Source: Calothrix parasitica NIES-267 | GTDB lineage: Bacteria; Cyanobacteriota; Cyanobacteriia; Cyanobacteriales; Nostocaceae | DNA length: 64,000 nt | Reading direction: 5' to 3' | Assembly: GCF_002368095.1 (NCBI RefSeq) | Contig: NZ_AP018227.1 | Span: forward strand, 6,154,123 to 6,218,122 | In this document: positions 34,380 to 42,272 of the stretch, piece after piece | Layout of the letters: each line of letters starts with the position of its first letter | Numbering within the stretch: position 1 is the first letter of the stretch | Position numbers and translations under genes: made by a program | The notes under the pieces: model-generated | Databases searched by the model: none | The model's input: only the letters and a program-made list of their open reading frames with translations | What the model was told of the DNA's origin: nothing

Positions 34380-35709
34380 AAATCTGGAGAATTGGCGAAG
34401 AGGTTTACAAGTAGCGATGTTTAGTTGATAGCTAAAAGGAAGATAGATAAAAACTTGAAGTTCAAAATTTTACTTGTAACTTCTCCTTTTTTCAGAATCA
34501 TTCTGTTGTTCTTCCCGATCTGGAATCAACTTTAACTAATTTTAAACTCTTCTTAAGCACTCACTTGCTCAAAGTAATCAATATTGATTACTTTATTTAT
34601 GTTTAATCGTTAGAACTTTTTATGATGTTTTGAGTATTTCGCTTAATGCTATTCACCATTTAAGCCACTTCCTCTGGTGTTTTTGCAGTTACTAATGAAG
34701 AGATTACGCTCTACCAAGCTTTTGCTAGCTCGCTGATACTACCTGCGTATTTTTAGCATCTGATAATAGGATAATTAATAGTTATTCTCAACTAGCTCAA
34801 AATAATTGTGATTTTGCACTATTCGAGTGGAAACCCAAAGAAGCTGGGTTCATGACAATGCTGCAAAATTTGAAAAATATTTAAGATTTTGATTCTCATG
34901 AGCAATTACAAAAGTGAATTACTTTCTTAACGACCAGGAATGGCCGCAACTCTCACAATACTCAGCCGGTGCGTGACACTGAAGACATTGTAACTACGTT
35001 CAGAATTGTTCAAAGTGTCACAGCACCCTACAAAAATATGCCGATTGCGTAAGTCCTAACGACAAAAGATTATCGATTTAAAGGAGTAGGAGTAGAAAGA
35101 GGACAAATTATTTAGGTACCACAAAGCACTATGGTATTGATTCTATACAAATTAGGTCAAGCCCGTTTCAAGCTTAGCCTAATATTTATGTAATTATTTT
35201 TACTTTACTTTTTTGTATAAGTATTTATTCATAATCTCTATTTTTATTTCTAATTAAGAGTAAATCAAGAAAAATACAAATGAAAAATTAAATTAAATGA
35301 GATAAAAAATTTAAGATGCTTAGTGAATCGCTAAAAATAAATCAAAAATAAACTTGTAATCTAATAATTAATCATATATAGCTTGTGATTCAATAGTGTG
35401 CGGTTTTACATATCTACAGACTTAACTCTTAATATATTTAGAAAAACTGATTTTTGCTATTCATAATGAAATATATACTCAAATAAATAAATATAGGTAT
35501 CTATCAAATTTGTTAGACAAATTTTAAAAAGTTCACAATTCGCAAACAGAGTATCTTTTACAAGCTTAAATTAATATAAAAAGTATAATTAATGTTACGT
35601 AAAAATGCCCCCATGGGGGATTGCATTAAAGATAAAAATTCTGTTTTATATAGAGAATCTACGTATATTTTTCACCTTATTTTACTAATAGGTAAAACTT
35701 CTCTTCACT
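34380..35709. other. 1.3-kb AT-rich gap, possible decayed sequence, cbiM leader
   Basis: No ORF above 60 residues in any frame. Stretches near 34800-34880 (ending KPKEAGFMTMLQNLKNI in one frame) and near 34930-35040 (a Cys-rich reading HCNYVQNCSKCH) look like decayed coding sequence, but stops break both and I cannot name a family. From 35150 on it is extremely AT-rich. The cbiM promoter and a palindrome (35604-35627) lie at the right end. I see no cobalamin riboswitch consensus. Confidence 0.4.
35604..35627 (+). promoter_or_regulatory. GC-rich palindrome upstream of cbiMN
   Basis: A perfect CCCCCATGGGGG (35608-35619) inside AATGC...GCATT, isolated in AT-rich DNA 82 bp upstream of the cbiMN ATG. 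It could be the operator of a metal-responsive repressor or an RNA hairpin. The identity of the regulator is unknown. Confidence 0.55.
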
Positions 35710-36636
35710 ATGCATATTCCTGATGGATTTGTTTCCGTACCTGTAGCTGCGGCTACAACTGTAGCCAGTATCGCTGGACTAGGTATAGCTTTGGGTCGCT
35801 CAAATGATTCTTTTGGCGTTCGTCGCGCTCCTGTTCTAGGTTTGACTACAGCCTTCATTTTTGCCGCGCAAATGATTAACTTCCCTGTCGCGGGTGGCAC
35901 CAGCGGTCACTTGTTAGGTGGAGCTTTAGCGGCAGTAGTATTAGGTAGTCCTTGGGCAGGTGCCATATGTAGTGCAGTTGTATTAATTATTCAGGCAGTG
36001 CTGTTTGCTGACGGTGGGATTACAGCCTTGGGTGCAAATATTTTTAACATAGGATTCGTTGGAGTTTGGGTAGGTTGGCTTTTAACTCAAACTTTGTATC
36101 GACTGTTCGGAGGTCGAAAAAGCCGGTTACCTCTAGCTGCTGGGATTGCAGCCGCTGTAAGTGTACCGGTCGCCGCGATTTTTGCTGCCATAGAGTTAGC
36201 AATTTCGGGTACTGCAAATTTTGGGGTAATTTTACCAGCGATGGCAGGAGTACATATTTTAATTGGTGTCGGTGAAGGCTTGATTACTGGAGGGGTACTA
36301 ACTTATTTAATTGCAGCAAGACCCGATTTATTGCCTGGAAATGATGAAAAACAGATTCGCGGTTGGGTTGTTCCTGTTGTCAGTACTCTTTTAATTGCTG
36401 GATTGTTATCTTTGTTTGCTTCAGCTTGGCCTGATGGATTAGAAAAAGTTGCTGAGGATACCGGCTTTATTAGCTTAGCCGAACAGGTAAGAATCTCGCT
36501 ACCAACACCTTTTGCAGACTATACATTCAATGGAAATGAGGGTATCGGTACGAGTATCGCTGGAATTTTAGGAAGCATAGTTTGCTTCGGGGTTGCATGG
36601 GGAATTGCACAAGTAGCTAAACCAAAGAATGCATAG
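35710..36636 (+). CDS. cbiM: cobalt/nickel ECF transporter, CbiM-CbiN-like fused permease
   Basis: The substrate-specific membrane component of a group I ECF importer. The N-terminus MHIPDGF is the metal-chelating signature (His2 with the free N-terminus); NFPVAGGTSGHLLGGALAAVVLG and LFADGGITALGANIFNIGFVG are canonical CbiM/NikM. After ~residue 225 comes a separate domain with an extracytoplasmic loop containing ASAWPDGLEKVAEDTGF, the PDGLE motif of CbiN/NikN, so M and N are fused in one 308-aa chain. It overlaps cbiQ by 8 bp. Co2+ versus Ni2+ cannot be decided from sequence; a B12-dependent RNR and cbiA in this window make cobalt plausible. Confidence 0.93.
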   Translation: MHIPDGFVSVPVAAATTVASIAGLGIALGRSNDSFGVRRAPVLGLTTAFIFAAQMINFPVAGGTSGHLLGGALAAVVLGSPWAGAICSAVVLIIQAVLFADGGITALGANIFNIGFVGVWVGWLLTQTLYRLFGGRKSRLPLAAGIAAAVSVPVAAIFAAIELAISGTANFGVILPAMAGVHILIGVGEGLITGGVLTYLIAARPDLLPGNDEKQIRGWVVPVVSTLLIAGLLSLFASAWPDGLEKVAEDTGFISLAEQVRISLPTPFADYTFNGNEGIGTSIAGILGSIVCFGVAWGIAQVAKPKNA

Positions 36637-37297
36637 AATGCATAAATTATCTCTGACTTTGAAATTGCAGCTGTCTTTAATAATTGTGATTGGAGCAGCT
36701 TTCCTAAACTTAAATGCTTGGTATTATTTAGGTGCTTATGGAATCATCGCCCTTTGCTGGGCTATTTCATTGCGGGTACCGATTCGCAAACTTACAGGTT
36801 TATTAGGTTTAGAGCTAATTTTTCTCTCATTTATGGCTCTACCTTTAGGTTGGGAACGAGCGAGTTTTCTGTTAGTTCGCTCTTTGGTGTGTTTGTTAAC
36901 GATGAATAGCTTTTTGCTGACATTACCACCTCATAGTTTTGGTATTGCTCTTAAGGGTTTACCTCTTCCTAAAGCTTTGAAAGAAACTTTACTTTTAGCC
37001 GCACAATACTTAGAAATTTTGCTCGGTGAAGTAACTCAAATGCAGCGGAGCGCAAAACTTCGCGGTCTAAACGGTACAACTGGATGGGTTCGCTACGCTA
37101 ATGCTTCTATGATTGGTGCTTTGTATCTTCGCAGTCTTGACCGGGCCGAACGAGTTTATGCAGCAATGATAGCTCGCGGTTACAACGGAATGTTACCCGT
37201 TTATTCGACCATGAGAATGAAAGAACGTTTTGCTTTGCTGGCAATGGGCTTCCTAGCTTGTAGTTTGACTACAGCTTCTTACCAGTTGCTTTTCTAG
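36629..37297 (+). CDS. cbiQ: ECF transporter transmembrane (T) component CbiQ
   Basis: The energy-coupling T component (222 aa) that links the CbiM core to the ATPase. About five to six hydrophobic segments; the two coupling helices carry the Ala-Arg-Gly motifs: MQRSAKLRGLNG and YAAMIARGYNG. The GTG/ATG overlap with cbiMN implies translational coupling. The start could be ATG 36629 (MHRMHKLSL) or the next in-frame ATG three codons on (MHKLSL). cbiO follows after 133 bp, which contains the dispersed hairpin GACGTTGCA-TGCAACGTC. Confidence 0.9.
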   Translation: MHRMHKLSLTLKLQLSLIIVIGAAFLNLNAWYYLGAYGIIALCWAISLRVPIRKLTGLLGLELIFLSFMALPLGWERASFLLVRSLVCLLTMNSFLLTLPPHSFGIALKGLPLPKALKETLLLAAQYLEILLGEVTQMQRSAKLRGLNGTTGWVRYANASMIGALYLRSLDRAERVYAAMIARGYNGMLPVYSTMRMKERFALLAMGFLACSLTTASYQLLF

Positions 37298-37430
37298 TAG
37301 TTAATTATTAATGAATATCGGTCAATAAGTTTTCTGTAGACGTTGCAATGCAACGTCTTTCAATGTATGTAAATATAAATATACATAATGTAATATTTCT
37401 TAACTTATCCTTTACAGCTAAAAATTACAG

Positions 37431-38153
37431 ATGCAAAACGAAACCGTTGCAGTCAAAAATATTGCTTATTCTTATTCTCCTCAACAGCCAATATTGAATG
37501 ATATTTCTTTTACATTAAGCGCTGGAGAGAGAGTTGCACTAATGGGGCCAACAGGTTCTGGGAAAAGCACTTTGCTAGAGAATTTAATAGGCTTAAAACA
37601 GCCATCCCAAGGCAAAATAATCATTAACGATATTCCATTACAGCCAAAAACCCTATCGGAAGTACGACGTTATATTGGGTTTGCGTTCCAGGATGCTAAC
37701 GACCAATTATTCATGCCAACAATATTAGAAGATGTTGCTTTCGGCCCTCTCAACTACGGGGTTCCAGTACCGGAAGCCATGGATATAGCGCGAGAATTAC
37801 TAATGGAATTTGGGTTAGAAGCTCACGCAAAGCGTTCAGCCCATCAGCTTTCCGGGGGACAAAGAAGACTTGCAGCCTTAGCAGCGATTTTAGCTTTAAA
37901 GCCTGATATATTGATTTTGGACGAGCCAACTAATGGACTAGACCCTGCATGGCGGCGTAATTTAGCAGAAGTATTGTTAAAATTGCAAGTTAAAGTAATA
38001 CTGGTTGCTTCCCACGACCTAAATTGGCTAAGTAAAGTTACCCAACGTGCTTTGGTACTTTCAGGAGGTCGCATACACATAGATAGCGATATTGAGTCAC
38101 TTTTAAAAGATACCGAAACATTAGAAAAGTTGGGTTTACCAGTAGGTTGGTGA
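37431..38153 (+). CDS. cbiO: ECF transporter ATP-binding protein CbiO
   Basis: ABC ATPase of the metal importer. Walker A GPTGSGKST (~residues 40-48), Q-loop FAFQDANDQLF (with the DANDQLF typical of ECF A-components), signature LSGGQRRLAALAAIL, Walker B ILILDEPTNGLDP and H-switch VASHDLNWL are all intact. 240 residues. ATG 37431. Last gene of the cbiMN-Q-O set; a single A component serves as homodimer. Confidence 0.95.
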   Translation: MQNETVAVKNIAYSYSPQQPILNDISFTLSAGERVALMGPTGSGKSTLLENLIGLKQPSQGKIIINDIPLQPKTLSEVRRYIGFAFQDANDQLFMPTILEDVAFGPLNYGVPVPEAMDIARELLMEFGLEAHAKRSAHQLSGGQRRLAALAAILALKPDILILDEPTNGLDPAWRRNLAEVLLKLQVKVILVASHDLNWLSKVTQRALVLSGGRIHIDSDIESLLKDTETLEKLGLPVGW

Positions 38154-38209
38154 TAATCTTTAACAAGTCATAGAACAATGAAATAAAATACAGTCGGAGA
38201 AAACTTTGG

Positions 38210-38533
38210 ATGAATAAATTTGATGATATTGAAATTGAAATCGACGTGAAAGAGATTGATTTCGATTCACTTGAGAGTGACGAAGATTTTCGTTCAGAAG
38301 CACAGCGATTGCTACCAAAAGCATTAGTACAGGTAGGGGAAGCAATGGCAGAAAAAACCTGGGAAGATTTACAAAAAGAAATGCAAAAATCTGGAATAAA
38401 ATCCGGTGCTTCTCAGAGTGCTAAACGTAAATTTATTCAAGAAACCAAAAGAACTTATCAGCGGAATGCTAGCAGTAGAGATAAGCGAGAACTTGAAGAT
38501 TATTTAGTTGAGAAACTCCATCAATACAAATAA
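38210..38533 (+). CDS. conserved hypothetical protein
   Basis: 107 residues, no recognised family. The first 30 residues are strongly acidic (FDDIEIEIDVKEIDFDSLESDEDF); the remainder is a charged helical region (ALVQVGEAMAEKTWEDLQKEMQKSG, KRKFIQETKRTYQRNASSRDKRELEDYLVEKL). No membrane segment or signal. It lies 56 bp after cbiO on the same strand and may be cotranscribed. A role with the transporter is not supported by the sequence itself. Confidence 0.6.
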   Translation: MNKFDDIEIEIDVKEIDFDSLESDEDFRSEAQRLLPKALVQVGEAMAEKTWEDLQKEMQKSGIKSGASQSAKRKFIQETKRTYQRNASSRDKRELEDYLVEKLHQYK

Positions 38534-38792
38534 GATTGGGCATTGGTAATTGGTAATTGGTAATTGGTAATAGTGAGAAATATGAAATTATAAATAATTT
38601 TAATTGTGAGAACTATTATTTATTTCTAATATGATTATTTAAGAGTTTTATCAATACTTCAGCATCCTAGATACTGAAGTTTAAAAATGATTAAATCATT
38701 CTCACAATAGTTTTAATAAGCAAAACAGAAAATTGTTTTTTGTGAAACTATTCTCATTCCCAATTCCCAATTACCCATTCCCAATTATCTAA

Positions 38793-39185
<393 letters not shown>

Positions 39186-39242
39186 CAAAAATCCATAATC
39201 ATCGGATACTATGATTTCGGTACTGCTATAAGTAGACTATTA

Positions 39243-39719
39243 ATGTTTAATTGTAATAAATATAAAGTAATTGCCTTTATTAACTTGGGTATGGTCTTGC
39301 TGATTACAGGTTGTAACGAAACCAAACAAGCTCAGTGTCAGCGACTTATTAAAGCGGTTAACGAAGGAACTTCTCTAATTGAAAAAAATAAAGGCTCCCA
39401 AGTCACATTGAGTTTGGGTTTAGCTAAAGATTTAGAAGACGTTAGCAAAAAAATAGAGAACCAAAACTTCGGAGACCCAAAGCTCCAAGACTTCAAAACC
39501 CAATATGCTAAACATTTTGACGCAAAGAGTAAAAACATAGAATCCGCAGGTAAAGCTCTTGGTTCTGCTAAAACAGCGGAAGTTTCATCAAAAGGTAGAG
39601 ACCAAGTACGACAAGCCAAAAAAGATATTGAAACATCTCTCAAGCAAGTGAAATATGCTGCAAAAGAATCTGACACTTTAGCAAACGAACTTAATGAGTA
39701 TTGCACCCAGATGGAATGA
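39243..39719 (+). CDS. lipoprotein, conserved in cyanobacteria, function unknown
   Basis: 158 residues. N-terminal hydrophobic segment with lipobox LLITGC (Cys ~24). The mature part is all-helical (coiled-coil-like: CQRLIKAVNEGTSLIEKN, LAKDLEDVSKKIENQNF, VRQAKKDIETSLKQVKYAAKESDTLANEL) with two further Cys. It probably sits on the periplasmic face of a membrane. Function unknown. Downstream is a repeat block, then the IsrB locus. Confidence 0.72.
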   Translation: MFNCNKYKVIAFINLGMVLLITGCNETKQAQCQRLIKAVNEGTSLIEKNKGSQVTLSLGLAKDLEDVSKKIENQNFGDPKLQDFKTQYAKHFDAKSKNIESAGKALGSAKTAEVSSKGRDQVRQAKKDIETSLKQVKYAAKESDTLANELNEYCTQME

Positions 39720-39889
39720 GAATTGGGAGATGGGGAGATGGGGAGACAAGGAGAATAATTAATCCCACATTCCGCACCCCGAACTCCTAACTCCTAACTC
39801 CTAACATTTCCGAAATACAAACGAACCAAGCTGAAGTTAACATTTACAGCGACCTAAGACATGACTAGCTGAAATTTTCATCAATAACT
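39720..39889. repeat. GGGGAGAT and CCTAACT tandem repeats
   Basis: GGAGATGGGGAGAT units at 39724-39745 and CTCCTAACTCC units at 39784-39803 follow the lipoprotein gene. The region may contain the left boundary of the IsrB element, but no terminal sequence could be fixed. Confidence 0.5.
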
Positions 39890-40170
39890 GGTAGTCGGTA
39901 ATTTTTCATCACTGACTACCATTTACTTGTATCTATACACCCACAAGTTTGACTGTCAGTAACTCAGGTCTAAAGACACTGAGCTTGCCAGAACCAAATC
40001 TGGTGACGTAAGTACTGACTAGTCCATTGAGCCGCTGCTCGGTAAAAACTTCCAGATGCTTCTCCAGTCTGGACTATCTTTAAAACTGTTTGGTCAGTTG
40101 CTTGCAGAAAGGACATCTTAGCAGCGGTGGACGAGGAGACTTGAACCATTCACTCCGGGGTTATACCTAA
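39890..40170 (+). ncRNA. omega-RNA-like (HEARO-type) structured RNA upstream of IsrB
   Basis: The ~280 nt before the IsrB ATG are packed with pairing segments. A 10-bp hairpin lies at 39890-39920 (GGTAGTCGGT/ACTGACTACC). A long stem GACT-GTCAGTA (39951-39961)/TACTGAC-T-AGTC (40013-40024) encloses CTCAG-GTC/GAC-A-CTGAG (39963-39983) and GCCAGA/TCTGGT (39987-40004). CCGCTGCT (40032-40039) pairs with AGCAGCGG (40120-40127) around TCCAGA/TCTGGA (40051-40073) and AACTG/CAGTT (40084-40099). GGAG/CTCC and AACC/GGTT (40135-40162) cross, as in a pseudoknot. Position and architecture fit the RNA that guides IscB/IsrB proteins; the 5' end and guide are unknown. Confidence 0.75.
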
Positions 40171-41271
40171 ATGCGTGTACCAGTAATTAGCTACGACGGT
40201 AAGCCATTAATGCCTACAAAATCAAGTAGAGCTAGACGGTGGATAAAAGAAGGAAAAGCAATCGGTAAGTGGTCAAAATTAAACGTATTTTACGTGCAGC
40301 TTTTAAAGCCTGCCTCAGACAATAAACTTCAAGATGTAGTAGTAGGTATCGACCCAGGGAAAATGTTTACTGGGATAGCAGTTTTATCCCAAAAAGAGAC
40401 TCTTTTAACTGCTCACGTAGAATTACCATTTAAAAACGTAACCAAGCGTATGGTGCAGCGTTCCATGATGCGTAGAGGACGAAGGGGTAGAAGAATTAAT
40501 CGTAAATTACCTTTTGATAAACGTTCTCACAGACAAAATAGATTTAACAACCGCAGACAAGAGGGAATGCCTCCAAGCGTTAAAGCGTCGAAAAACTTGG
40601 AACTTAGATTATTACGTTTAATCGTCGATTTGTATCCTGTCTCTCACGTAGTTTACGAAGTAGTAAAAGCTAAAGGCAACAAAGGTTTTAGTCCGGTCAT
40701 GGTTGGTCAAAAATTAATTTGTAAAAAGCTTTCTTCAGCTACTAAACTTTTTAATTTTACGACTCGTGAAGGTTACGAAACATCTGTTACTCGTAAGCAT
40801 TTGAGGCTTGAAAAAGAAAAAGGTAATAAGTCGCTACAAATACCTCAAACTCATGCTGTAGACGGTATAGCGCTTGCTGCTACTCACTGGTTGAAATATA
40901 CAGCAATCGATAAAAATTCAATGGGCTCGAAAGGAGAGTTAACCTTAACTGATTCAATATTTCTAATAGTTTCAAGACCTCCAATTAGCCGCAGACAATT
41001 ACATTTAATGGTTCCTAGCAAAGGAGGTAAAAGACGCAAATATGGTGGTACTGTTACACAGCACGGATATCGTAAAGGCGATTATGTCGAGGCTACTAAA
41101 GCTGATAAAACTTACCGAGGGTGGGTAAGTGGAGATACTAAAACTCAAGTATCAATCTCTGATGCTAACTGGAAAAGGTTAGGTCAGTTTACTTCAAAAA
41201 AAGTAAAGCTGATTAAACGCTCCACAGGGTTAATAGTAACTTCTCAAAAATACAAAGTCCACGGCGGTTAA
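40171..41271 (+). CDS. isrB: IsrB-type RNA-guided nuclease (OMEGA family, RuvC only, no HNH)
   Basis: 366 residues in the IscB/IsrB layout: N-terminal PLMP domain (GKPLMPTKSSRARRWIKEGKA), RuvC-I VVGIDPGKMFTGIAVL (Asp61), an arginine-rich bridge helix (RMVQRSMMRRGRRGRRINRK, ~93-112), RuvC-II HVVYEVVK (Glu163), RuvC-III THAVDGIALA (His228, Asp231), and a C-terminal beta domain (RRQLHLMVPSKGGKRRKYGG, YRKGDYVEA). Between RuvC-II and III there are only ~60 residues and no HNH motif, so it is IsrB-like, not IscB: in tested members a nickase. All RuvC acidic residues remain. ATG 40171 abuts the structured RNA. There is no transposase beside it. Databases often call such genes RRXRR proteins. Confidence 0.88.
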   Translation: MRVPVISYDGKPLMPTKSSRARRWIKEGKAIGKWSKLNVFYVQLLKPASDNKLQDVVVGIDPGKMFTGIAVLSQKETLLTAHVELPFKNVTKRMVQRSMMRRGRRGRRINRKLPFDKRSHRQNRFNNRRQEGMPPSVKASKNLELRLLRLIVDLYPVSHVVYEVVKAKGNKGFSPVMVGQKLICKKLSSATKLFNFTTREGYETSVTRKHLRLEKEKGNKSLQIPQTHAVDGIALAATHWLKYTAIDKNSMGSKGELTLTDSIFLIVSRPPISRRQLHLMVPSKGGKRRKYGGTVTQHGYRKGDYVEATKADKTYRGWVSGDTKTQVSISDANWKRLGQFTSKKVKLIKRSTGLIVTSQKYKVHGG

Positions 41272-41317
41272 AACCGCACGCGGCGTTTTTCCTCTCAGCT
41301 TTAAAAAGGCTGAGTTT
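41264..41317 (+). terminator. palindromes at the 3' end of isrB (terminator or element right end)
   Basis: GCGGTTAAAACCGC (41264-41277) overlaps the isrB stop and is followed by GCGTTTTT. A second hairpin CTCAGC-N9-GCTGAG (about 41296-41316) follows and ends in TTT. IS200/IS605-type elements have subterminal hairpins like this; which role applies is uncertain. Confidence 0.5.
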
Positions 41318-41352
41318 CCAAACTACCGAGATTTTCTTATGAGGAAACAGCA

Positions 41353-42081
41353 ATGAAAGCAGAACTAATTGAATTAGTAAGTAGAGTTATCCAAGTTTTA
41401 CAAATAAATATGCGCTGGATGACTTGGAATCTATTTTTGGCTTTTATACCTTTAGTTTTAAGCGTGTGGTTGTTTCGTCGGATTAAAAAAAGTCGTTCCT
41501 GGGTTTGGTGGCTGGGATTCGCGGTTTTCTACGCTCTCTTGGAAATTTGCTCTACTTGGGGAGACCCCAAGACCGCAATTTCCGCTTTTCTACCAAATGC
41601 ACCTTATTTATTAACTGATGTCATCCATTTTATAGACGATATTCGTGCAATTCAGTCAGTGTGGATGATTACCTTGGTGTTAATTCCTGTTTATTTGGTG
41701 GTGATTTTAGCTGGATTTGAAGCTTATGTTATCTCTGTAATCAATATGGGTCATTACCTGCACAGAATTGGTAAAAGCCAATGGATTCTAGGTATGGAAT
41801 TAATTACTCATGCTCTATCAGCTATTGGTATTTATTGGGGAAGATTTTTGCGGTTTAATAGTTGGGATTTTGTCACTCAACCAGATGCTTTAATCACTCA
41901 AGGTATTGAGGAAATTTTGGGCAAGCAGCCATTAGTAATTATCGCTATTAGCTTTGTAATATTGACTGCACTGCACTGGTTGATGAAACGAGTTACTTTA
42001 GGTTTTGCCATGCAGCCCTACAAAGTTATGGTAAATAATCCACAACAAGCTTATCTAAAACCTCAAACATCAGATAAATAA
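41353..42081 (+). CDS. DUF1361-like multipass membrane protein with repeat-derived insertion
   Basis: 242 residues, about six membrane segments. Family signatures: MTWNLFLAFIPLVLSVWLF at the N-terminus, FLPNAPYLLTDVIHFIDD, and IGIYWGRFLRFNSWDFVTQP. Function unknown. Just before LPNAPYLLTD a run of about 13 polar residues (CSTWGDPKTAISA) interrupts what should be a hydrophobic helix. It is encoded by a copy (41548-41586) of the dispersed CTTGGGG-N3-CCCCAAGACCGCA palindromic repeat, kept in frame. Whether the protein still folds is open. ATG 41353 has an AGGAAACAGC ribosome-binding site. Confidence 0.85.
   Translation: MKAELIELVSRVIQVLQINMRWMTWNLFLAFIPLVLSVWLFRRIKKSRSWVWWLGFAVFYALLEICSTWGDPKTAISAFLPNAPYLLTDVIHFIDDIRAIQSVWMITLVLIPVYLVVILAGFEAYVISVINMGHYLHRIGKSQWILGMELITHALSAIGIYWGRFLRFNSWDFVTQPDALITQGIEEILGKQPLVIIAISFVILTALHWLMKRVTLGFAMQPYKVMVNNPQQAYLKPQTSDK
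41548..41586. repeat. dispersed palindromic repeat inside a coding region
   Basis: TTGCTCTACTTGGGG-AGA-CCCCAAGACCGCAATTTCCGC matches the intergenic repeat at 11322-11360 (GTTGCTCTTGGGGG-TTT-CCCCCAAGACCGCACTTTTCGC) at most positions, palindrome and flanks included. It keeps the frame of the DUF1361-like gene. Confidence 0.8.
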
Positions 42082-42272
42082 GCTTTTTTCACAACTTTAG
42101 TTGAGAATTTAAAAACCGGGTTTTTAATAACTCTAAATACTAACATTAACGCTTTTTTCACCGAGTATTTTTTTTAGGCTTGTTAGCGTAGCGTGTCCGA
42201 CAGGACATAGGACATATTACGAATTATACTCACACCTCTGGTGTAACCAGATTGCAAGACGGTGTGGGTAGT

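Noticed and set aside
40171-41271. IscB or TnpB identity
   Set aside because: No HNH between RuvC-II and III excludes classical IscB. The N-terminal PLMP motif and the C-terminal KGGKRRKYGG region are of IscB/IsrB type, not TnpB.
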